The notes beneath the pieces were generated by a model. It saw only the letters and a list, made by a program, of their open reading frames with translations, did no database searches and had not been told where the DNA came from. This document shows positions 57,131 through 64,000 of a DNA stretch of 64,000 nucleotides, in pieces. The stretch comes from Liolophura sinensis (Eukaryota > Mollusca > Polyplacophora > Chitonida > Chitonidae): the NCBI RefSeq assembly GCF_032854445.1, contig NC_088306.1, positions 28,243,764 through 28,307,763 on the forward strand, given 5' to 3'. The position numbers and the translations under genes were made by a program. Position 1 is the stretch's first letter; every line of letters begins with the position of its first letter.

Positions 57131-58302
57131 CATGTTAAATTTCCGTACAGTAGCGATGTTACGCCACAAAAGGGCGTCACTTTGCTGTCGTAACTCGAGG
57201 ACGAGGCATTAAACCCATCCAGCATTGTATAGTCAAACCATCTAACCAAAGACATTCTAAAGTTCATGGTTGACTATTTCAGTGAACTGAAACTTCGCAT
57301 ATCTTAACAAGGTGTATGTTCATAAATCTGCAATTAAGTGAAGTCAAGCAAATAATTTCATGTTCAAGCACTTTTCATGTTTCTTTGACAACAACAACAA
57401 ACGGTTTTCATGGAATTACCAGCATAGTAAAAGAATTTTGCAAAGATTTCTCCGGAGTAATCATAGTCTGAGTGATTAAAATAGGGGCAGTTATAAAGAC
57501 TAGGATGATCCTTTTGTTAGTCATTTAGCCACGGTTTAGATGTCCACTGTGAAAAGCTGGTTCTTCTATGCATTGACGTCACTCTAGCACGTGTTTACCA
57601 GTATTATAGCAACCTTAACTTTAAAATTCCTGCGAGTTTAATGTGTCGTTTTATAGTTTCAAGTAGCTCAGCATGCCGAAAAGAGTTGGAATTGGCTGAG
57701 CCCGTGTTCACGCAGCCATGGCCCGCTTAGTGAACGGTTAAGCACCACATGGATTTAGTTGCGTTCCAAATGCGAATCCGTGATCTCGTGTATTTCTAGA
57801 AACCATCAAGTGCAAGCGGACTTCAGCGAACTTCGCGCAGGACCACACAAGACAGCACCACAAGATTGCGCTATTACTGTGACACTGGCTGATTGGGGCG
57901 TTGTATCCTTTTTTTTTTTATATAAAATAGATTATGAATTGTTTCTCGCCGACATCCCTGGGTTCTGGTCATGTTGTTTAAAGTTTAAGCTAAATATACT
58001 ATATACACCTTCAATAACACATCAATGTCCTTGCCAAGACAGCTGGTATATCCCAAAACGAGAACACCAAGAAATAAGTGGCATTCTGAAAATAATAATT
58101 CCGTGTGATAACCTTCTTCAGACAGCAAATAATCCGGGTGGTTTGCGTTAATATCTATTACAGATATTTCTTCAGCTTTACTGATTGTAACAGTACAAAC
58201 CGCTCCTGTCAATCTCTTCCTCAGACATGTCAGAGAAGCCAGCCAATTATACAGCCTGTCTTAGAGAAGGGATAGAATCCAGCCAATCATATTGTTTATT
58301 TT
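57131..58302. other. 3' flank of COPS6, no gene recognised
   Basis: A plus-strand open frame at 57759-58151 crosses a T run and shows no family resemblance. The complement of 58296-58301 is AATAAA, two bases beyond the COPS6 stop, and is a probable poly(A) signal giving a very short 3' UTR. Confidence 0.5.
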
Positions 58303-58374
58303 TCAGAAGAATAGGCCTCGCATTCGCCGGCCCATTCCTTCCCGCCCGTACAAAACGTTGAATTTGTTTACAAA
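58303..58374 (-). CDS. COPS6: COP9 signalosome subunit 6, last exon
   Basis: Acceptor TTTACATTGCAG| (58376-58375), then 23 codons and [23 protein letters not shown] and LFF. The ending RRMRGLFF is the highly conserved C-terminus of CSN6. CSN6 is the catalytically inactive MPN partner of CSN5 in the COP9 signalosome, which removes NEDD8 from cullins. The six exons in the window give 164 residues, about the C-terminal half of the protein (human CSN6 is about 327). The MPN core lies off the right edge. Confidence 0.93.
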   Translation of the reverse strand, partial: FVNKFNVLYGREGMGRRMRGLFF

Positions 58375-58417
58375 CTGCAATGTAAAATAAAAAAGCATAT
58401 TTTAGATTGCTTTAAAA

Positions 58418-58575
58418 TTTATTTATTTATGTGATTGGTATTTTATGCTGTACTCAAGAGTATTTCACTTATAGGAGGGCGCCCAGCATTATAATGGGAG
58501 GAAACCGCACAGAGCCCGGTGGAAATCCACAACCTTGCGAAGGTTGCTGGCAAACCTTTCAAGGTACAAAGCTTG
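58418..58575 (-). repeat. SINE family 1, truncated, in COPS6 last intron
   Basis: TTTATTTATTTATGTGATTG, TTATGCTGTACTCAAGAGTA, TTTCACTTATAGGAGGGCG, CAGCATTATAATGGGAGGAA, ACCGCACAGAGCCCGG, ACAACCTTGCGAAGGTTGC. Confidence 0.85.
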
Positions 58576-58930
58576 TTTCAAAAGGATGACTGAAACTGTC
58601 AATGAATAAGAGTCAATCTGTCGCCAAACAACTCTACCAAACCAGGCCTGACATTGAGAATATAGCTGGCGAGCAGCTTACCACTGTCCTTGTTGCCATT
58701 TCAGGTGAGAGAAGACCAGAAAATCGTGCATTTCCACAAATTGATATATTAATAACCCAAGTTTATGGAGGACTGCAGAATGCTGGACTAAACTGGAGAG
58801 TAGATAAGAAAATATCTTATCAAATATATATACATATATTTGAAGAAAAACTTGTCCTTAGTCCCCCAAGTTCAAATTCCTTATGATGACATCCGTCATT
58901 CGTATATACATAAAAATGCATTGCAGATAC

Positions 58931-59000
58931 CTGGTTGATTGAATTACATCCCTTTGTTAGGGGTACCCAAGTAAGCCATGAGACAGACATCGTTACATTG
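58931..59000 (-). CDS. COPS6: COPS6, penultimate exon (one apparent extra base)
   Basis: Acceptor TCTTCACAG| (59002-59001), donor CCAG|GTATCT. 70 bases encode QCNDVCLMAYLGT, then the frame breaks at a run of four C on the minus strand (58960-58963). With three C the rest reads LTKGCNSINQ and joins the last exon in phase 0, matching the CSN6 pattern QCNDVGLMAYLGTITK.CNTMNQ. The exon length of 70 (69 expected) and intact splice sites argue for a sequencing or assembly error. Confidence 0.9.
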
Positions 59001-59101
59001 CTGTGAAGATAAAAAATACAAGTCATCATGGGAATGTGCCAGAGAAATATACAGTCTTGATAATCATTTAAGATTTTAAAAAGCACTCCAAGCAGTATTG
59101 A

Positions 59102-59215
59102 CCGCTTTGGCGGCCCAATGGTTAGATTGTCCATCAAGACGTCGGAGACCTGGGTTCAAATCCGGGTTGAGTTATGACAAAGTATGACATTAAATCCAAA
59201 CGTACATACATACAT
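59102..59215 (+). repeat. Short tRNA-derived SINE in COPS6 intron
   Basis: TTTGGCGGCCCAATGGTTAG (A-box region) and GACCTGGGTTCAAATCCGGG (B box GGTTCAAATCC), then a short body and a (CATA)n tail at 59197-59222. The head is tRNA-like, but the acceptor-stem ends do not pair convincingly. Confidence 0.7.
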
Positions 59216-59976
59216 ACATACATAGAAAGCAGTGTTGGCCAAAGGGTATAATGTAAACAAGATTCACAGGATTCAAATTTATACTTTTTTTTTCTTTTTT
59301 CGAATAGACTTTATTTTCCCTGAAGTTTAGCATTTTGAAAGTGACACAACTTCCCTGATTTTGATTGATTCATCTACATCACAAGGCCACATAACATTTC
59401 TTCTTGTGAAGTTTGATTAATTTCTTATTAGGAAAATGAAGTGGTGTCATTGAAAGTATCACTGTAAGGCCTTTATGTGTTTCTGAAAGTGCATTTTTAC
59501 ACACCAAGCTTAACGTGAAACACAGTAATTCTGAGCCCTCATGAGTCCTCAAATGTTAACAAACTCAATATTGCAACATATTCATAACTAAACCATTGCT
59601 CTGACCTCAAATCCATTCCAAACTGAAAGGTTACATGTACAGTTGATTGTGACTACACTGACAGCACATGTGTCATACATGTGCATATAAAAAATGTTTG
59701 GTAAAAGTTTCAGGAGCATACACAGAATACAGAGTATTTGTCAACAGAATGATTGTTCCTCTTTAAGGTGTACAGTAAAACAGTTTTACTTTGGAAACAC
59801 CTTCCACCAAGTAGATTTCAGTCTTCATCACAATCCAATTTTGCCACGTGAGTATGACGTTATTAAGCAAAAACCAAATAAAAAAACATAAATCAATAAA
59901 TATTTTGTCATTCAAATCTGTCAGCAGGAATTCATAAACTTTTGCTTTTAGCTGATTTATAATGTAGCATACTTAC

Positions 59977-60074
59977 ATTGTAAAAGTCCTCTTTAAACTT
60001 ATTTGTGTTGAGGACAGGTAGTCTGTAGCACAAACTGTAAGCTTCTCGTAAAATGTCAGGATTTTTTGGCAACT
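59977..60074 (-). CDS. COPS6: COPS6, exon encoding [13 protein letters not shown] region
   Basis: Acceptor TATAGGAG| (60076-60075), donor AAT|GTAAGT. Enters in phase 1, leaves in phase 0. Encodes [20 protein letters not shown] and [13 protein letters not shown], the conserved helical segment after the MPN domain in CSN6 (typically [20 protein letters not shown]). Confidence 0.95.
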
Positions 60075-60172
60075 CTCCTATATAAGGTCGAAGAGGAAAA
60101 TATTACCATTACAGTACTACGTGCAAATACAAAGCTGATATCATGTAAACGGTAATTATTTGGGCTAAAAGC

Positions 60173-60990
60173 GAGGTGTGACAAAGCGTATATTGAACAC
60201 TTGAGGTGTGAGAGAGTGTATATTGAACACTTGAGGTGTGAGAGATCGTGTACTGAACACTAGAGGTGTGACAAAGCGTATATTGAACACTTGAGGTGTG
60301 AGAGAGTGTATATTGAACACTTGAGGTGTGAGAGAGCGTGTACTGAACACCTGAGGTGTGAGAGAGCGTGTACTGAACACTTGAGGTGTGAGAGAGCGTG
60401 TACTGAACACTTGAGGTGTGAGAGAGCGTATATTGAACACTTGAGGTGTGAGAGAGCGTGTACTGAACACTTGAGGTGTGAGAGAGCGAATACTGAACAC
60501 TTGAGGTGTGAGAGAGCGTATATTGAACACTTGAGGTGTGAGAGAGCGTGTACTGAACACCTGAGGTGTGAGAGAGCATGTACTGAACACTTGAGGTGTG
60601 AGAGAGCATATCTTGAACACTTGAGGTGTGAGACAGTGTGTACTGAACACTTGAGGTGTGAGAGAACAAATATTGAACACTTGAGGTGTGAGGGAACAAA
60701 TATTGAACACTTGAGGTATGAGAGAGCGTGTACTGAACAAATGAGGCGTGAGAGAGCGAATACTGAACACTTGAGGTGTGAGAGAGCATATCTTGAACAC
60801 TTGAGGTGTGAGACAGCGTATATTGAACACCTGAGATGTGAGAGTGTAAATTGAACACTTGAGGTGTGAGAGAGCATGTACTGAACACTTGACTCGTATA
60901 CTGAACACTTGAGGTGTGAGAGAACAAATATTGAACACTTGAGGTGTGAGAGATAGCATATTGAACACCTGAGGTGTGAGAGAGAGCATA
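60173..60990. repeat. 30-bp minisatellite abutting and including a COPS6 donor
   Basis: About 27 copies of a 30-bp unit (GAACACTTGAGGTGTGAGAG, AGCGTATATT). On the minus strand the first unit begins with the real splice donor GTATGCTCTCTC, and later units keep the related GTATACGCTCTC or GTACACGCTCTC. The period is a multiple of 3, which explains the long open frames on both strands. Confidence 0.95.
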
Positions 60991-60991
60991 C

Positions 60992-61084
60992 CTGCTTCCA
61001 CAGCTTTGATGTACTCCAGGATTAACTTCACACGACTGTGTAACATCTTCACTGAGCTATGCTGAGCCTGTAGGTGCTGGGCCA
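60992..61084 (-). CDS. COPS6: COPS6, exon encoding the [20 protein letters not shown] segment
   Basis: Acceptor GAATTGCTGCAG| (61086-61085), donor GCAG|GTATGC. 93 bases, phase 1 in and out. Encodes [20 protein letters not shown] and [11 protein letters not shown], nearly the same as vertebrate CSN6 at this site. The 30-bp minisatellite starts at the donor itself. Confidence 0.96.
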
Positions 61085-61526
61085 CTGCAGCAATTCAAAC
61101 AGACCAGTTTTTGTTATCTTCAATGAAATTATCAAATTAGAACATGGACAACATGGACACAGTGAGCTACATACAAGCCTGTTAAACTTCAACAGTATAT
61201 AACTTACAGTCGTGTTCGTATTTCCAACTAGAATTTTCAGCTAATGATAATTTAATATGCTCTTTTGGATTATCCTAAGAGCTATTTTAAAGACAAATCC
61301 GACCCAGTGTACAATAACATGTCTTGTATATGGGTTGTACATGCATGTATTCTTTATTGCTGGAACAACTAAAACTTAAGACAATAAATTGATTGTGAGG
61401 TGCAGAAAATGTTTCAGACTTTGCTAACTGTTATATGATTAAGAATGCATTTAGCACTATTATACAAGTAGTTCAACAGCTGAGTGGATCAGACACTGAT
61501 TCTTAAATTAAGAAGCATCAACATAC

Positions 61527-61641
61527 CAGCCGAACTTTCCCCAGTGTCTGACGTGGACACTCGTGCTACATGATCTATCCCTATCCTCTCTACCTCTTCT
61601 GTGGCCAGTGTGTACTGCAATTCTACAAACAACATGGTGGC
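61527..61641 (-). CDS. COPS6: COPS6, exon encoding the [15 protein letters not shown] segment
   Basis: Acceptor GTTTTACAG| (61643-61642), donor GCTG|GTATGT. 115 bases, phase 0 in, phase 1 out. Encodes [56 protein letters not shown] is a diagnostic CSN6 sequence. The acceptor and first 15 or so exon bases are duplicated to the right (61710 and 62022). Confidence 0.96.
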
Positions 61642-62075
61642 CTGTAAAACAGAGGTGAGAGAATGAGACTGAGTACGTCAATATATGATGTACACAAAGG
61701 AGATAAGGTAAACAACATGGTGGCCTGTAAAACAGAGGTGAGAGAATGAGACTGAATACATAAATATATGATGTGCAAAATTTATTTACTTATTTATTTA
61801 TTTGATTAGAGTTGTACGCCGTGCTCATGAATATTTCACTTATACTACGGCAACCAGCATTATGGTGAGAGGAAACCGGGCAGAGCTTGGTGAAAACCCA
61901 CAACCATCCGTAAGTTACCGGCAGACCTTCCCACGGAGGGCCGGAGAGGAAGCCAGCCTGAGCTGGACTTGAACTCACAGTGACTGCATTGGTGAGATGA
62001 TGTACAAAAAGAAGATGAGGTAAACAACATGGTGGCTTGTAAAACAGAGGTGAGAGAATGAGACTGAGTACATAC
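61627..62075 (-). repeat. 83-bp triplication of a COPS6 acceptor, split by a SINE
   Basis: AAACAACATGGTGGCCTGTA and AAACAGAGGTGAGAGAATGA recur at 61627, 61710 and 62022. The first two are 83 bp apart. The third is displaced by the inserted SINE at 61779-61998. Each copy carries the acceptor (complement GTTTTACAG|GCCACCATG; the third reads GTTTTACAAG) plus the exon start. Confidence 0.9.
61779..61998 (-). repeat. SINE family 1 with target-site duplication
   Basis: TTTATTTACTTATTTATTTA tail, TACGCCGTGCTCATGAATAT, TTCACTTATACTACGGCAAC, GGAAACCGGGCAGAGC, GCCGGAGAGGAAGCCAGC, GAGCTGGACTTGAACTCACA, then GCATTGGTGAGA. Flanked by TGATGTGCAAAA and TGATGTACAAAA, a 12-bp duplication with one difference. 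5'-truncated within the head. Confidence 0.9.
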
Positions 62076-62079
62076 AGTA

Positions 62080-62481
62080 AACTTGTTGATGAAGGAAAAT
62101 AACACATGGTGACCTTAAACACAGAGATAACCAAGTACCACAATCAAAGATATAATCTCAATAATCTGTATACAAATGTAAGACAAACAAACTATGTCAA
62201 TAAAGGAAAACACAGTAAAAACATAAAGTTTATATATCAGTGCCAAAGCAGAAATCACAAAAGTTTTATACTGAGGTAAATTACAATTAGATGTATAAGC
62301 TAGTGAACAGTCATGAAATTTAGAGGCTGTGCTAAATGCTTGATTTGGCTGATTTTTCTCCACTAGTCATAAATTTACGTACATGTAAACTTGTAAAATT
62401 GAATTTTCGTCAAAAACAGCAAAATTTTCAATCAAATACAAAATGAGTACAAATACAGTATGATTAACATCTGCAACTTAC
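62080..62481. other. COPS6 intron, no feature
   Basis: AT-rich intronic sequence to the left of the 48-base exon. Nothing further was recognised. Confidence 0.6.
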
Positions 62482-62529
62482 CTCACCATTCACCAGGTCT
62501 ATCACAGTTTCATACAAGGATACGGGAAG
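62482..62529 (-). CDS. COPS6: COPS6, 48-base exon (end of MPN region)
   Basis: Acceptor TTTGTTACCAG| (62531-62530), donor GAG|GTAAGT. 16 codons, phase 0 in and out: LPVSLYETVIDLVNGE, matching the CSN6 consensus LPVSVFESVIDIINGE. This is the most upstream COPS6 exon in the window. Its acceptor and first 19 bases are part of the 62-bp repeat that follows. Confidence 0.95.
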
Positions 62530-64000
62530 CTGGTAACAAAAGAGATAACCAGGTTACATCATACAGGTTACTACATACAAGGATACGAGAAGCTGGTGAC
62601 AAAAGAGATAACCAGGTTACATCATACGGTTACTACATACAAGGATACGGGAAGCTGGTGACAAAAGAGATAACCACATTACATCATATGGTTACTACAT
62701 ACAAGGATATGGGAAGCTGGTGACAAAAGAGATAACCAGGTTACATCATATGGTTACTACATACAAGGATACGGGAAGCTGGTGACAAAAGAGATAACCA
62801 CATTACATCATACAGGTTACTACACACAAGGATACGGGAAGCTGGTGACAAAAGAGATAACCAGGTTACATCATACGGTTACTACACACAAGGATACGGG
62901 AAGCTGGTGACAAAAGAGATAACCAGGTTACATCATATGGTTACTACATACAAGGATATGGGAAGCTGGTGACAAAAGAGATAACCAGGTTACATCATAC
63001 GGTTACTACACACAAGGATATGGGAAGCTGGTGACAAAAGAGATAACCAGGTTACATCATACGGTTACTACATACAAGGACATGGGAAGCTGGTGACAAA
63101 AGAGATAACCAGGTTACATCATATGGTTACAACATACAAGGATACGGGAAGCTGGTGACAAAAGAGATAACCAGGTTACATCATACGGTTACTACACACA
63201 AGGATACGGGAAGCTGGTGACAAAAGAGATAACCACATTACATCATATGGTTACTACATACAAGGATACGGGAAGCTGGTGACAAAAGAGATAACCAGGT
63301 TACATCATATGGTTACTACATACAAGGATACGGGAAGCTGGTGACAAAAGAGATAACCACATTACATCATATGGTTACTACATACAAGGATACGGGAAGC
63401 TGGTGACAAAAGAGATAACCACATTACATCATACGGTTACTACATACAAGGGTATGGGAAGCTGGTGACAAAAGGGATAACCAGGTTACATCATACAGGT
63501 TACTACACACAAGGATACGGGAAGCTGGTGACAAAAGAGATAACCACATTACATCATACGGTTACTACATACAAGGATATGGGAAGCTGGTGACAAAAGA
63601 GATAACCAGGTTACATCATATGGTTACTACATACAAGGATACGGGAAGCTGGTGACAAAAGAGATAACCACATTACATCATACAGGTTACTACACACAAG
63701 GATACGGGAAGCTGGTGACAAAAGAGATAACCAGGTTACATCATATGGTTACTACATACAAGGATACGGGAAGCTGGTGACAAAAGAGATAACCAGGTTA
63801 CATCATATGGTTACTACATACAAGGATACGGGAAGCTGGTGACAAAAGAGATAACCACATTACATCATATGGTTACTACATACAAGGATACGGGAAGCTG
63901 GTGACAAAAGAGATAACCAGGTTACATCATACGGTTACTACATACAAGGATATGGGAAGCTGGTGACAAAAGAGATAACCAGGTTACATCACACAATTAC
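62511..64000. repeat. 62-bp minisatellite copying a COPS6 acceptor and exon start
   Basis: About 24 copies of a 62-bp unit (63 in a few), containing CATACAAGGATACGGGAAGC, TGGTGACAAAAGAGATAACC and TTACATCATATGGTTACTA. On the minus strand each unit reads TTTTGTCACCAG|CTTCCCGTATCCTTG, i.e. a splice acceptor plus the first 19 bases of the exon at 62529. The array runs off the right edge. Confidence 0.97.

Noticed and set aside
58602-58886. 94-codon plus-strand frame starting MNKSQSVAKQ
   Set aside because: It lies antisense in a COPS6 intron, with no recognised family and no splice or promoter support. Kept only as a curiosity.
60109-61085. Minus-strand frames of 205-306 codons
   Set aside because: Artefact of the 30-bp array. 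Only the first residues of one frame belong to the real COPS6 exon.

Overview
The window is nuclear DNA of an invertebrate animal, most likely a mollusc, although a related lophotrochozoan such as a brachiopod is not excluded. The evidence is spliced genes with GT-AG introns, low gene density, many dispersed tRNA-derived SINEs with A-box and B-box heads and (AAAT)n tails, MITE-like elements, and about a quarter of the sequence in eleven unrelated tandem arrays. No bacterial, viral or CRISPR content was seen.

Layout. 1-8621 is a 38-bp satellite with a 2955-bp higher-order period. 8.6-18.3 kb is gene-poor and holds 58-bp and 18-bp arrays. At 18.7 kb a minus-strand first coding exon encodes a single-pass type II membrane protein. 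At 20.1 kb lies a lone minus-strand terminal exon resembling the C-terminal domain of an M14 carboxypeptidase. 22.9-27.2 kb is a young 46-bp array that grades into decayed copies. 27.26-41.65 kb (minus) is a five-exon SLC16/monocarboxylate-transporter-like gene. A possible three-exon small-protein gene with a 23-nt microexon starts at 42.78 kb (plus), head to head with the transporter. 46.75-54.72 kb (plus) is an intact six-exon gene for a 305-residue coiled-coil protein, tentatively C6orf163-like. It converges on the last six exons of COPS6 (COP9 signalosome subunit 6), which runs on the minus strand from beyond the right edge to 58.30 kb.

The genes share no evident pathway. The notable feature is how tandem repeats relate to splice junctions. 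In COPS6 and the transporter gene, arrays or partial duplications begin exactly at exon boundaries and copy the splice donor or acceptor, often with the adjoining exon bases (five junctions). A sixth array starts about 31 bases after a donor in the coiled-coil gene. Separately, three one-base frame breaks in otherwise well-conserved exons are best explained by single-base length errors, two of them in C runs, so these loci are annotated as genes and not pseudogenes.
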